Below, one piece after another: positions 53,007 to 62,292 of a stretch of 64,000 bases of DNA; the stretch's first letter is position 1, and each line of letters opens with the position of its first letter. This DNA is from Bacteroidetes oral taxon 274 str. F0058 (GTDB taxonomy: Bacteria; Bacteroidota; Bacteroidia; Bacteroidales; Paludibacteraceae): the NCBI GenBank assembly GCA_000163695.1, contig GG774889.1:1034879-1098878 (forward strand). Reading direction: 5' to 3'. The position numbers and the translations under genes were made by a program. The notes under the pieces are model-generated. The model searched no databases. It was not told where the DNA came from and saw only the letters and a list, made by a program, of their open reading frames with translations.

Positions 53007-53573
53007 CTATTGGCGATAGGAAATCAGTCTAATCTTAGACCTGTCTCTGTCTTTGACTATTGGTGTTTCGTCGGCGTAGCCGAGTGCTATACCGAAAATA
53101 ACCGTATGGTCGTCGTCTATTGCCAATATATCGTTTTTTATATGTTTGTCGTTATCGGTCGCTTGTGCCATACTGCCTATCACGCAAGACCCGATTCCGA
53201 GGCTGTGTGCAGCTGTCATAATGGTCTGAGCAAGTATTCCGCAGTCTATCGGAGCGTAATTATTTGTTTTGTCGGCTGCCACTATTATCAGTGTCGGAGC
53301 GTGGTGAAATACGGAGAAACCCTCTTCTTGAGCACGAGAGGCACTGCCTGGTAGCTGTTTGCCTTTTGCCCACCGTATGAATGTGTCGTTCACATCGGTT
53401 AAGAGCTTTTCGTCCTGTATGATACGCACCTGCCAAGGTTGTTTGTTCAGAGCACTCGGCGACATTACGGCACAGTCGAGTATGCGGTTCAAAACCTCGG
53501 TAGGTATCTGTTGTTGTTTATATTTACGTATACTTCTGCGTGTCAGAATATTGGTTATTACACTGTTTTCCAT
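53007..53573 (-). CDS. Nitroreductase-family flavoprotein
   Basis: A protein of 188 residues (190 if it starts at 53579) with the FMN-dependent nitroreductase fold. NILTRRSIRKYKQQQIPTEVLNRIL is the FMN-phosphate binding start, then AVMSPSALNKQPWQVRII, DCGILAQTIMTAAHSLGIGSCVIG and a final FGIALGYADE. Such enzymes reduce quinones, nitro compounds or flavins with NAD(P)H. The physiological substrate is unknown. It is monocistronic with a promoter box at 53619. Confidence 0.88.
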   Translation of the reverse strand: MENSVITNILTRRSIRKYKQQQIPTEVLNRILDCAVMSPSALNKQPWQVRIIQDEKLLTDVNDTFIRWAKGKQLPGSASRAQEEGFSVFHHAPTLIIVAADKTNNYAPIDCGILAQTIMTAAHSLGIGSCVIGSMAQATDNDKHIKNDILAIDDDHTVIFGIALGYADETPIVKDRDRSKIRLISYRQ

Positions 53574-53618
53574 ATACAAATATCTGTTTTTGGCTTATTA
53601 ATCTAATATTTTTGCATA

Positions 53619-53626
53619 CAAAGTTA
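53619..53626 (-). promoter_or_regulatory. -7 box for the nitroreductase gene
   Basis: CAAAGTTA on the plus strand is TAACTTTG on the minus strand, 45 bases before the start. Confidence 0.5.
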
Positions 53627-53775
53627 CAAAAAATCGCTGTAATATTTGCAGGAAATAGGAAGTCTAACGCAATTCGGCTTGATTATTAAGGATATACGGT
53701 GTAAGTCTTAGAAAATCCGCCATCAGCCATAGTGAAGAAATATACGTATGTAGCATAAGGGTGATTTTCAAATCA

Positions 53776-53796
53776 TTACCTCAAAGTAAGGTAATC
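53776..53796. other. Small hairpin in the gap between the nitroreductase and integrase fragment
   Basis: ATTACCT and AGGTAAT (7 bp, loop CAAAGTA) occur at 53776-53796. In the rest of the 53580-53891 gap I see no further gene or element apart from the nitroreductase promoter. Confidence 0.3.
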
Positions 53797-53891
53797 TTCT
53801 TCTATTCGAAGGAGAAAAAACAACGTTTTGGGGTGGATACGTTGCTTTACTGCTCTATATTTTGCATAGCAAGGTCAGACTTTTCGTAGTT

Positions 53892-53899
53892 TAATTTTG
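53892..53899 (+). promoter_or_regulatory. -7 box in front of the integrase fragment
   Basis: TAATTTTG lies 18 bases before the ATG of the truncated integrase, so the promoter survived when the gene body was lost. Confidence 0.5.
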
Positions 53900-53917
53900 C
53901 AACCAAAAAGAAAAGCA

Positions 53918-53995
53918 ATGGCAAAAAGTACGTTCAAGGTGCTGTCCTACGTGAAAGGTAAGCGAGGCGAAAAAATCCACTTTATTGTTACTTGA
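53918..53995 (+). pseudogene. N-terminal remnant of a Bacteroidetes tyrosine recombinase
   Basis: A 25-codon frame beginning MAKSTFKVLSYVKGKRGE. Tyrosine recombinases of Bacteroides-type mobile elements commonly start with an M-x-K/R-S-T-F-x-V-L-Y-Y-x-K segment, so this looks like the first coding bases of such a gene, with a normal promoter box ahead. Homology stops after about 18 codons, and the frame closes within the end of the next, opposite-strand gene (8-base overlap). It suggests that an integrase gene was cut by the insertion or deletion that brought the A+T-rich gene at 53988. Confidence 0.5.
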
Positions 53996-54713
53996 TATTT
54001 CCTTTTACACCTTTCTTGTGTAAATATTCGTCAAGCATTGTCTCCTCATAAGGTGAACCATATTCCAGACGTACGCCGCGTTTTGATTTCAACAACGTTT
54101 CACCTGTCATGCCATCTATTAGGTAGGTGTCAGCCTGGGTTAATGTCTTTGGACGATATGCGTAAACTTCATAGAATGACTGATTCATGCTTTTAATGAA
54201 AAAACGTGATACTTCGTAGATGGATTTTCTATCTAATAAATCAACGTTATATTCTTTCTTCATCTTTTTAATCAACGCTTCTATGTCAAATTTATAGAAG
54301 ACATCTTCGTCTCTTTGATTCACTACCCGACCAATACTGTCATATTCTGTAATATTTCCTATTACACAGTAATAGAATGTTGTCCACGATTTCTTTATTC
54401 GCCCATTCTTGTAATATAAGAACACCGTATTATAGGGTGAATCAGGATAATGACAATCTTCACGAAAGCCAATAAGATTGCCATTGGAAAAATCTTCCTC
54501 CTTTTGTACTATCATACCACTATCCCTAATAATGTATCTTTTCCCATATTCGTTTCTTTGAGTGATTTTTCTATACTCCTCAACATTAAAAGTTCGATAG
54601 TTCATCATTTTGTTGTCAACTTGTTGATTGTTTTTATTCTGAGCCGAACAAATTACCATACTATAAAGCAGAGTAACGATAATAAGAATTTTTTTCATCA
54701 TAAACATATTCAT
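53988..54713 (-). CDS. Exported protein of unknown function, A+T-rich
   Basis: A 241-residue protein with a signal peptide (MMKKILIIVTLLYSMVICSAQ). The mature part is rich in Tyr, Asn and Lys, with strand-like segments such as GKRYIIRDSGMIVQKEEDFSNG and NTVFLYYKNGRIKKSWTTFY, vaguely like MORN/toxin-immunity repeats. I do not recognise a family. Its composition is A+T-richer than the flanking housekeeping genes, and its 3' end abuts a truncated integrase, both pointing to horizontal acquisition. The start could be at Met1, Met3, Met5 or Met6. Confidence 0.6.
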   Translation of the reverse strand: MNMFMMKKILIIVTLLYSMVICSAQNKNNQQVDNKMMNYRTFNVEEYRKITQRNEYGKRYIIRDSGMIVQKEEDFSNGNLIGFREDCHYPDSPYNTVFLYYKNGRIKKSWTTFYYCVIGNITEYDSIGRVVNQRDEDVFYKFDIEALIKKMKKEYNVDLLDRKSIYEVSRFFIKSMNQSFYEVYAYRPKTLTQADTYLIDGMTGETLLKSKRGVRLEYGSPYEETMLDEYLHKKGVKGNIK

Positions 54714-54836
54714 TTAATCCTAAATCTGCTGTCAGAGAACATTTTAGCTCGATGTAGCCTGCTGTGGCTGAAATCTATAATAATCTTATCAAAACTCACA
54801 AAATTTCGTTTGTGCAAAGAACCGTCGTCTAATTGC

Positions 54837-56774
54837 TCAGAAGACCGTTTTGATACTGTATTTGCCTGCTACTCCGTACAGTGTTATTACATATATTCCT
54901 TGTGGTAGGGTATCTGTGTGTAGTACCACTGTTCCGTTATCGACCTCTGTCGTGATTATTGTTCGTCCCGAGAGGTCTGTGAGCACGGCTTTGCTGTATT
55001 TGTTTCCGATATTTCCCACTACGCAGGCGTTCGCCATACGACGGATTATTGGCGTGTCATTGCTCGTTACAGACGTGATATCGGTAGTAGTCTCCACGAT
55101 GTTGAAGCCTCCCCAAGTGGCAGAAGCTTGATAAGCAGTTTTGCTGCCCGCAGGTACAGACAGTTGGCAGTTGCTTTTGTCGACGCCCTCGAAAGTATCG
55201 TCCGGAAACTCATTTTCGACAGGAGTATTGTTTTTTACTGTCATCTTCTTAATATTACTACAACCGCAGAATGCCCTGTATCCGAGTTTTGCCAGATGTG
55301 ACGGAAACTCGACCTCTTGCAACTCCGTGCAAAACCAGAAAGAAAAATCGCCCAACGTCTCCAGAGCATCGTTCATTACCAGCTTTTTGTCGGCACGTGC
55401 GTTGGGATATACGTACAGTTCTTTGAAATTTTTGCTATATAGTACTCCGTCTTCGCTCGTATATGTCTTGTTGTCGGCAGACACAGACACCTTTTGGAGC
55501 TGCTTACAACCGAGGAATGGGTTCTGTACGAGCTTGGGGCGGGCAACACCCAAATCTACCTCTTGCAGAGCGGCACACTCGGCAAAGGCGGCATAATCGA
55601 TGAGCTCGATACTTGCGGGGAATGTCAGTTTCGTAATTCCGTGGTTGTGAAAAAATGCTTTCTCGCCAATAGCTCTGATACCCGTACCGAATGTGATATT
55701 CTTCATTGCCTTACAGTTGATGAAAGCCTCGTTGCTTATCTCTTCGAGCGAGTTTGGCAAGGAGACACCCGTAAGTTTTTCGCAGTTTTTGAAAGCAAAA
55801 TGCCCGATACTCTTCAATCCCTCAGTAAAAAGAATTGTCTCCAGAGAATGATTCTCCTGAAAAGCTGTCTGACCGATGTGGCGGAGACTCTTAGGGAGTG
55901 TTACCTCACGCAACGAAGAGCAAAAGCCGAAACAACTCTCGGGAATAGTATCTATGCCCTCAGGTACGGTGATTTTTTCGAGACCGATTGCCCCGAAGAA
56001 AGCTTCTTCGTCCATTTTAGTAAGCGATGTAGGCAGGTTTATTGTTTTCAGATTTGTTGTCTGGTCAAACATACGCATATGTAGGTGGCGTATCCCTTGT
56101 GGGAAGGTAACCTCTTTCAGGTTGCCGCAGTGAGTGAATGTATAGCCGCCGAGATGTACTAATGCAGAGGGGAGTGTTATGCTCTCTAATGAGTTGCAGA
56201 CACCGAAGGCAGTACTGTTGATGTGCGTAACCTTGTCGGGGATTACTATCTCTTTGACATTGACGCATTTATAGAATGCTCCGATACCTACTTCACGTAT
56301 GTTGTTGGGAATCACAATGCTTTCGATAGAAGAGCAGTTGAAGAACAATTTATCGGGCAGTAGGCTGTCTTTGCCTTCCTCTACGGAATATTCTCGCATC
56401 TTTCCTTGGTCTTCGGTAACGATATAATACGTTCCGCCAGGCACGATGATGGCTTCCGATAGGTCGATTTTTTTCAGATTTTTGGGTATTAAGGCTCCAT
56501 ATTCGTCAGAACCACAGAAACCACGTATAATACGTAGGTCGTAACTGTTGATTTTACCTGTGATTTTGAGCGTATGTACAACGTCTTCCCATACTTTGTC
56601 GGGGGCTTCTTCGTATAGAGCTCCGGGTTTTGAAACATTGACTACTACTATTTCATTTTGTAGTTCTTTGATTAGATGTTTTTTATTCCCCTGCGTAGTG
56701 TTGCCGTATACAGATGCAGTTCCTAAAATAGATAAGCAGATAAAAATGCTTAAAGTCAATGTGTTTTTTATCAT
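54837..56774 (-). CDS. BspA-type leucine-rich-repeat surface protein with sorting domain
   Basis: A 645-residue protein with a signal peptide (ending SVYG) and about fifteen LRR_5 (BspA/TpLRR) repeats between roughly 130 and 540. Their consensus is IGxxAFxxCxxLxxVxLPxSLxxI, for example LRHIGQTAFQENHSLETILF and LKSIGHFAFKNCEKLTGVSL. The last 70 residues, with GRTIITTEVDNGTVVLHTDTLPQGIYVITL and a basic/hydrophobic end (KYSIKTVF), resemble a type IX secretion C-terminal sorting domain. BspA-like proteins of oral Bacteroidetes bind host proteins or other bacteria. The second LRR gene lies upstream, 109 bases away. Confidence 0.82.
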   Translation of the reverse strand: MIKNTLTLSIFICLSILGTASVYGNTTQGNKKHLIKELQNEIVVVNVSKPGALYEEAPDKVWEDVVHTLKITGKINSYDLRIIRGFCGSDEYGALIPKNLKKIDLSEAIIVPGGTYYIVTEDQGKMREYSVEEGKDSLLPDKLFFNCSSIESIVIPNNIREVGIGAFYKCVNVKEIVIPDKVTHINSTAFGVCNSLESITLPSALVHLGGYTFTHCGNLKEVTFPQGIRHLHMRMFDQTTNLKTINLPTSLTKMDEEAFFGAIGLEKITVPEGIDTIPESCFGFCSSLREVTLPKSLRHIGQTAFQENHSLETILFTEGLKSIGHFAFKNCEKLTGVSLPNSLEEISNEAFINCKAMKNITFGTGIRAIGEKAFFHNHGITKLTFPASIELIDYAAFAECAALQEVDLGVARPKLVQNPFLGCKQLQKVSVSADNKTYTSEDGVLYSKNFKELYVYPNARADKKLVMNDALETLGDFSFWFCTELQEVEFPSHLAKLGYRAFCGCSNIKKMTVKNNTPVENEFPDDTFEGVDKSNCQLSVPAGSKTAYQASATWGGFNIVETTTDITSVTSNDTPIIRRMANACVVGNIGNKYSKAVLTDLSGRTIITTEVDNGTVVLHTDTLPQGIYVITLYGVAGKYSIKTVF

Positions 56775-56883
56775 ATCGTTTTTTTATAATAAATTCGGAG
56801 ACTTTTGGGATTTTGTCTTGTTCGGTGGAGAAGCAGCCTCCTTATGTTTATGCTCTTCCTACCGAGACTTTTCTCTTTTTTGT

Positions 56884-58749
56884 TTATCTTTTGATGCAGA
56901 CTATTCCTTTGCCGTTGTCGAGAGATATTATGTACAGTCCTTTTTGAGGAGCTTTGACACTTACAGAGGTTGAGACGATAGGGTAGCGGGCAATGGGTCT
57001 ACCGTCGACTGTCAGTAGATATAGTGCCTTTGCCGAGGTCGGAATATCGGTTATGTCCCAGCCGTCGATAGTTTCACTAATAGAAATAGCTTTGTGTATG
57101 TCTGTGTCTTTTATACCGTTTTCGGTACAGCCCGAGCCGTCGCCTACAACACTCACAATCCAGCCTTTGTCGGTGGCAATCTTGGTATTACTTACCTTGG
57201 CATTTTGGGCGACATCGTTGAAAAGCAGCAGACTGCCTATGTCGTTGTTGTCGTCTTCGGGGCGTTTTTCACGCAGCGAACGATACATATTGTCGAGCGA
57301 GCAGGCGTCTAATAGCGTGCCGTTTACCGACACATATCTCAGGTTGTCGGCAGAAGAGAACAGTATCCCCGTTTTTATCGGGTTGTTGCTTATGTTGACG
57401 TCGAGCAGTGCGGTGTTGTTCTTGAAATCCAGACTCGATATGTTGTTGTTGCCGCAGTTGATTGCCGTAAGTTCTTTCATTTGCGATATGTCGAGAGAAC
57501 TTATTTTGTTGTTGTCGCAGTGTAAGTCAGACATCTTGGTAAGTGACGATACGTTCAGTTGTGTGAAATTACACCCGCTACAGTTTAGCGTTGTCAATGT
57601 AGCAGGGAACGACACCTCACTGAGCTCTTTATTCATAGAACAATCAAGCACTTTGAGCGAAGAACAGCCTGTAAGGTCGATTTTCTGCAATAGATTGGAG
57701 TAGCAGATTAATGTCGCAAGCTTTGTCTTGCCACTGACGTCGAGTGTTTTCAGTTGATTGTTGTTGCAGGTAAGCGATGTGAGTTCTTTTGTGTCCGACA
57801 GGTCGAGTGCGGTCAAGTTGTTGTTCTCGCAGGAGAGTGTTTTCAGTTTTGCCATCCCCGACAGGTCGAGCGAAGAGAGCGTAAAGTTATTGTCGGTAGC
57901 AAGTACACTAAGGTTCTTCGTCTGCGACAAATCGAGTGTTTTCAGCCCCGCCATAGGCAGTAGCAGTGTATCTATTTTGTTGTCGGCAGGTAGCTTGAGC
58001 AAAGTGATGGGGCGTCCCAGACCGATAGCTACGTAAGAGAGTTCTTTGTTTTTGCTCAAATCATACTCCGTAACCATTGTCTGCATAGCGTCGAGATACC
58101 TCAACTTAGGGCAGCCTGTCAGATTCAACTCTTTAAGTTTTGCATTTGTCGTGCAGATAAGCACTTCGAGTGCCGATTGCGAAGATAGTATTAGGTTTTC
58201 GAGCTTGTTGTTTGTGATAATGAGACTGTCTACTTTCGGGTTATTCGATAGGTCTAAAGCCTCCAGTGGAGAGTCTTGTATGTAGACCATCTTTAGATTC
58301 GGATTGCCCGATAGGTCTATTTTCTTTACGAAGTTCTTTCGTGATGTAAGGTGGGTCAGTGTCGCCATTTTTGTTACATCGAGGCTTGTAAGTCCGTTAT
58401 ACGAGCACTCCAAGACTGTTATTTGTCCGTAAATGGTGAGGTCTTGACTCGCTGTTTTGCCTTTTATCTGCGTGGCATACGTGTGTAGCTGTCCCTTTTG
58501 GATATTGCCATTGCCCCAGTCGAGCGAGTATTCGCCCTCTTCGGTTCCCATTATCAGCAGGGCAAACTCGGAACCGGCTTTATTTGCGAAATGCATTTTG
58601 ATACAAGGTTTGTCGGGAGCGTTGTATCGCTTGGTCGATGTGGAGTATTCGGCAGTAAAATCGTCGTGAACGATAGTCTTTTCTTGTGCTACGACCGATG
58701 TGGAAAATATCACTGCTCCCAATACGGAAAGAAATAACCGTCTTATCAT
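56884..58749 (-). CDS. Leucine-rich-repeat surface protein (SDS22/internalin-like) with sorting domain
   Basis: A 621-residue exported protein (signal peptide ending SVVAQ). Residues from about 105 to 470 are roughly seventeen LRRs of 20-23 residues with consensus LTxLxCxxNxLTxLDLSxxxxL, the LxxLDxSxNxxL type of internalins, different from the BspA repeats of its neighbour. The C terminus (VSVKAPQKGLYIISLDNGKGIVCIKR) resembles a type IX sorting domain. It probably mediates surface interaction. Its promoter box is at 58824, and it may be co-transcribed with the downstream LRR gene. Confidence 0.82.
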   Translation of the reverse strand: MIRRLFLSVLGAVIFSTSVVAQEKTIVHDDFTAEYSTSTKRYNAPDKPCIKMHFANKAGSEFALLIMGTEEGEYSLDWGNGNIQKGQLHTYATQIKGKTASQDLTIYGQITVLECSYNGLTSLDVTKMATLTHLTSRKNFVKKIDLSGNPNLKMVYIQDSPLEALDLSNNPKVDSLIITNNKLENLILSSQSALEVLICTTNAKLKELNLTGCPKLRYLDAMQTMVTEYDLSKNKELSYVAIGLGRPITLLKLPADNKIDTLLLPMAGLKTLDLSQTKNLSVLATDNNFTLSSLDLSGMAKLKTLSCENNNLTALDLSDTKELTSLTCNNNQLKTLDVSGKTKLATLICYSNLLQKIDLTGCSSLKVLDCSMNKELSEVSFPATLTTLNCSGCNFTQLNVSSLTKMSDLHCDNNKISSLDISQMKELTAINCGNNNISSLDFKNNTALLDVNISNNPIKTGILFSSADNLRYVSVNGTLLDACSLDNMYRSLREKRPEDDNNDIGSLLLFNDVAQNAKVSNTKIATDKGWIVSVVGDGSGCTENGIKDTDIHKAISISETIDGWDITDIPTSAKALYLLTVDGRPIARYPIVSTSVSVKAPQKGLYIISLDNGKGIVCIKR

Positions 58750-58823
58750 AATTAGTTACTATTATTTAATTTAGAAAAATATAAAAAAATACAATTGATT
58801 GTTACGTATCGAAAAATTCCGTG

Positions 58824-58831
58824 CAAAGTTA
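58824..58831 (-). promoter_or_regulatory. -7 box for the LRR genes
   Basis: CAAAGTTA on the plus strand is TAACTTTG on the minus strand, 74 bases before the start codon. The 287-base divergent gap (58750-59036) also holds the box at 59003 and nothing else I recognise. Confidence 0.5.
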
Positions 58832-59002
58832 CATTAATTTTTGGGAACTAACAAGAATGGATAAGGGTTTTATTTAGAATGTTTTATTGATGTTTGGAAC
58901 GATGTATGCTTCATACCGTCGATTGTTTGGTCGTTGGGGAATTGTATTGCCGACTTGTGAAAAAAGTTGCTGTTGCATATAATCCTTTTAATACAAATAT
59001 AG

Positions 59003-59010
59003 TATCTTTG
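59003..59010 (+). promoter_or_regulatory. -7 box for the M48 protease-sppA unit
   Basis: TATCTTTG lies 26 bases before the ATG at 59037. Confidence 0.6.
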
Positions 59011-59036
59011 CAGGTCGATTTATCACTCACACAGTA

Positions 59037-60269
59037 ATGACACCGCACACATTATTTTTAATAATATTGACGATATATATAGCTGATTTTGTGTTTGGCA
59101 GGTATCTGTCGTGGCTTAATATCCGCTCATCGAAAAATCCCATACCCGCAGAGCTGAGCGGCATATACGATAGTGAGCGTTATCATAAACAACAGCAGTA
59201 CTTTCGTGCCAATTCACGATTCGGAATGACCGTTTCGTCGTTTTCGTTTGTCGTAATAATGGCGATGTTGCTGTTCGGAGGGTTTGCATCGATAAACGAT
59301 ATTGTCCAAAGTTGGTCGCTGTCGGCTGTTTGGACGTCCATTGCTTTTCTGGGAATATTGTATATAGCCAACGACCTGATTGAACTGCCATTCGACATAT
59401 ACGATACTTTTGTAATAGAGCAGCGTTTCGGATTCAATAAGACTACCGCAGGTACTTTTGTGCTCGACAGGCTTAAAGGCTATCTGCTTACGGCGATTAT
59501 CGGTGGGGCACTGCTATATGCCGTCATATACATATACAATGCCATACCGCAATACTTCTGGATATTGGCTTGGGCGGTAGTAAGTGTTTTCGGTCTGTTT
59601 ATGAGTGTTTTTTATTCGGATATAATCGTTCCCATTTTCAACAAACAGAAGCCATTGGCTGACGGCGAATTACGTCGTAGCATAGAGCAGTTTGCCGATA
59701 GGGTAGGCTTTAGCCTGAAAAACATCTATACCATCGACGGCTCCAAGCGTTCTACTAAGGCTAATGCTTATTTTTCGGGTATGTTCGGCAAAAAACGTAT
59801 AGTATTGTACGACACCCTCATAGAAAAATTGTCCACCGAAGAGATTGTGGCTGTACTCGCTCACGAGATAGGGCACTACAAGCATCGCCATACGATGAAG
59901 AGTATGGTTATATCGCTGCTATCCAATTTGTTGTTGTTTTGGCTGTTGGGTATTGTACTCGGTAATGATATTTTTGCCCGTGCTCTCGGTTGTACATCGG
60001 CGTCGTTTCATATCAATATCCTCGTATTCGGCATATTATATTCGCCTATATCCACAGTGCTTGGAGTTTCTATGAACGTACTGTCGCGTAAGTTCGAGTA
60101 TCAGGCAGATGGCTTTGCCAAGCAATATGGATACGGAGCAGCGCTCGTAAGTGCATTGGGTAGGTTGTCGTCCGATTCGCTCAGTAATCTTACTCCGCAC
60201 CGATTGGTAGTATTTACAGAATACTCGCATCCTACTTTATATCAGCGGATAAAAGAGTTAAACAAATAA
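59037..60269 (+). CDS. M48 zinc metalloprotease (Ste24/CAAX protease-like)
   Basis: A 410-residue integral membrane protease with about seven membrane helices. The zinc site HEIGH is at 276-280, and the third ligand lies in the downstream FEYQADGFAKQYG segment (Glu). The Ste24-type N-terminal domain (AELSGIYDSERYHKQQQYF and FGFNKTTAGTFVLD) is complete. Homologues process prenylated or membrane proteins; in bacteria without prenylation it probably takes part in envelope protein quality control. sppA follows after 33 bases, making an envelope-protease operon. Confidence 0.9.
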   Translation: MTPHTLFLIILTIYIADFVFGRYLSWLNIRSSKNPIPAELSGIYDSERYHKQQQYFRANSRFGMTVSSFSFVVIMAMLLFGGFASINDIVQSWSLSAVWTSIAFLGILYIANDLIELPFDIYDTFVIEQRFGFNKTTAGTFVLDRLKGYLLTAIIGGALLYAVIYIYNAIPQYFWILAWAVVSVFGLFMSVFYSDIIVPIFNKQKPLADGELRRSIEQFADRVGFSLKNIYTIDGSKRSTKANAYFSGMFGKKRIVLYDTLIEKLSTEEIVAVLAHEIGHYKHRHTMKSMVISLLSNLLLFWLLGIVLGNDIFARALGCTSASFHINILVFGILYSPISTVLGVSMNVLSRKFEYQADGFAKQYGYGAALVSALGRLSSDSLSNLTPHRLVVFTEYSHPTLYQRIKELNK

Positions 60270-60302
60270 TTGAATAATATTAATAAAGAAGATGATTTAT
60301 AT

Positions 60303-62051
60303 ATGAAAAGTTTTTTAAAGTATGTATTTGCAACCATAGTAGGACTGTTGATATTTAGTGTACTGTGGGTCTTGCTTTTTTTTGCAATGATTGGAGTAGC
60401 GATGTCGTCGTCGAAAAATACTGCGCCGATATCGGAAAATACTGTCTTCGAGTTGGAGTTGAAAGGAAATCTGGTAGAACGTGCGGAAGAAGATATTTGG
60501 ACATCTATTGCGGCAGAGATGAACTCTTCGCAACGACAGATAGCTCTCGACGATATAGTTGAGAGTATCGAAAAAGCTGCCGGCGAAGACAAAATCAAAG
60601 GTATATATCTGAAGATAGGCAACCTCAGTGCCTCTATGGCGTCGTTGCAACAGATATACAGATGTCTCGGGCAGTTCAAGAAATCGGGTAAGTTCATCGT
60701 TGCCTATGGCGACTATTACGGTAATGGTACTTATTACCTCGCTTCTATTGCAGACAAGGTCTATCTTAACCCCGAGGGAACATTGGCTCTTAGCGGACTG
60801 CAAGCATCGACTATGTTTTATAAAAATTTACTCGATAAGCTTGGAGTAGATATGCAGATATTCAAGGTCGGGACTTTCAAATCGGCGGTAGAGCCTTTTA
60901 CTCAGACTTCTATGAGCGAAGCCAACAAGTTGCAACTCACTGCATATATTAACTCGCTCTGGAAAGAAATAACTACCTCTGTTGCCCAAAACAGAGCTAC
61001 GACAGTAGATAATATCAATGCTTTTGCGGATTCGGGTCTATTCTTCGGTGAAGCTATGGAGACAGTGAAGTACAAGCTTATCGACTCTTTGGTGTATCAG
61101 AGTGATATGGATTCAATCATAAAGGCACTTACCGTAAAAGATTACCACACGGCGTCGCTTGATGATATTAAGAATGTTTCGTCGAAGCACAAAAGCCGTT
61201 CGAAAAACAAGATAGCCGTACTCTATGCTGTCGGCGAAATAGACGGTTCCGACGAGCGGTCGGGTATTAATTCGCAAAAGATAGTCGACGAACTCATAGA
61301 CCTTGCCGACGACGATAAGATAAAAGCCGTTGTATTGCGGGTGAATTCCCCTGGTGGCAGTGCCTTTGGTTCGGAGCAGATATGGCAGGCTGTCGGTAAA
61401 GTAAAAGCCCGAAAACCCGTTGTGGTATCTATGGGCGACTATGCTGCTTCGGGCGGATATTATATATCGTGCATTGCAGACCGTATTTTTGCCGAGCCCA
61501 CTACTCTTACAGGTTCTATCGGCATATTCGGTATGTTCCCTAACGTGAAAGGACTCTTCGATAAGATAGGATTGAGTTTCGAGAGTGTAAAAACCAATAA
61601 ATTCAGCGACTTCGGAGCAACTTATCGTCCAATGGCGGCAGAAGAGAAAGTGTTGTTGCAGAAATATATCGAAAAGGGATACGACCTCTTCACCAAGCGT
61701 TGTGCCGATGGCAGAGGAATGTCGCAAGACAGTATCAAGAAGATAGCCGAAGGCAGAATATATTCGGGTAGCGATGCCTTGCAGCTCGGTCTTGTCGACG
61801 AACTTGGCGGACTCAACGAGGCTATTGCTTTCGCTGCCAAGCAGGCAAAGGTCGACGAATACTCTATAAAGAACTATCCGGCAGTGAAGACGGTTATGGA
61901 GCAGCTGACAGAAATGTTCTCTACGTCTGTGCGTACCAAACTGCTGCAGATTGCTCTCGGTGACCAGTATAAACTCTACGATGCCATACAAAAATCTCAA
62001 AATACTGTCGGCATAAAGACGCTAATGCCGTATACCATCGAGGTAAAGTGA
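60303..62051 (+). CDS. sppA: Signal peptide peptidase SppA (67K type)
   Basis: A 582-residue inner-membrane serine protease with an N-terminal anchor (residues about 5-33). It holds two tandem peptidase S49 domains: the first supplies the general-base lysine in SIADKVYLNPEG (Lys152) and the second the nucleophile in GDYAASGGYYIS (Ser383). It degrades cleaved signal peptides. The ATG at 60303 is chosen; an in-frame TTG at 60270 would add an unlikely Asn/Asp-rich leader. A terminator follows. Confidence 0.94.
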   Translation: MKSFLKYVFATIVGLLIFSVLWVLLFFAMIGVAMSSSKNTAPISENTVFELELKGNLVERAEEDIWTSIAAEMNSSQRQIALDDIVESIEKAAGEDKIKGIYLKIGNLSASMASLQQIYRCLGQFKKSGKFIVAYGDYYGNGTYYLASIADKVYLNPEGTLALSGLQASTMFYKNLLDKLGVDMQIFKVGTFKSAVEPFTQTSMSEANKLQLTAYINSLWKEITTSVAQNRATTVDNINAFADSGLFFGEAMETVKYKLIDSLVYQSDMDSIIKALTVKDYHTASLDDIKNVSSKHKSRSKNKIAVLYAVGEIDGSDERSGINSQKIVDELIDLADDDKIKAVVLRVNSPGGSAFGSEQIWQAVGKVKARKPVVVSMGDYAASGGYYISCIADRIFAEPTTLTGSIGIFGMFPNVKGLFDKIGLSFESVKTNKFSDFGATYRPMAAEEKVLLQKYIEKGYDLFTKRCADGRGMSQDSIKKIAEGRIYSGSDALQLGLVDELGGLNEAIAFAAKQAKVDEYSIKNYPAVKTVMEQLTEMFSTSVRTKLLQIALGDQYKLYDAIQKSQNTVGIKTLMPYTIEVK

Positions 62052-62072
62052 TTGCCGTAAAAATAGTATAAA

Positions 62073-62110
62073 AACTCTTCTGATTAATCGTAGATTAGGA
62101 GAGTTTTTTT
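62073..62110 (+). terminator. Terminator after sppA
   Basis: AACTCTTCTGAT (62073-62084) pairs with ATTAGGAGAGTT (62094-62105) with G-T pairs, followed by a run of seven T residues. Confidence 0.8.
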
Positions 62111-62246
62111 ATAAAAACTGATATTGGACAAGCTATATTACGTCTGTCAACTGTCGTTTTTCAATACTGTTTGGTTACTCTTATCCGAAGTATTGACTAT
62201 TGGATATGTCGGTGGGTATACTATCCGAGATTCCAACTTTTTTTAC

Positions 62247-62254
62247 TAATTTTG
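62247..62254 (+). promoter_or_regulatory. -7 box for asnS
   Basis: TAATTTTG lies 38 bases before the asnS start codon. Confidence 0.55.
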
Positions 62255-62292
62255 CCATTCATTTTTTGTAAAAAGTAAAAGATTGATGCAAT

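Noticed and set aside
60270..60302. TTG start 11 codons before the sppA ATG
   Set aside because: It adds an Asn/Asp/Glu-rich leader in front of a good membrane anchor that begins at the ATG at 60303.
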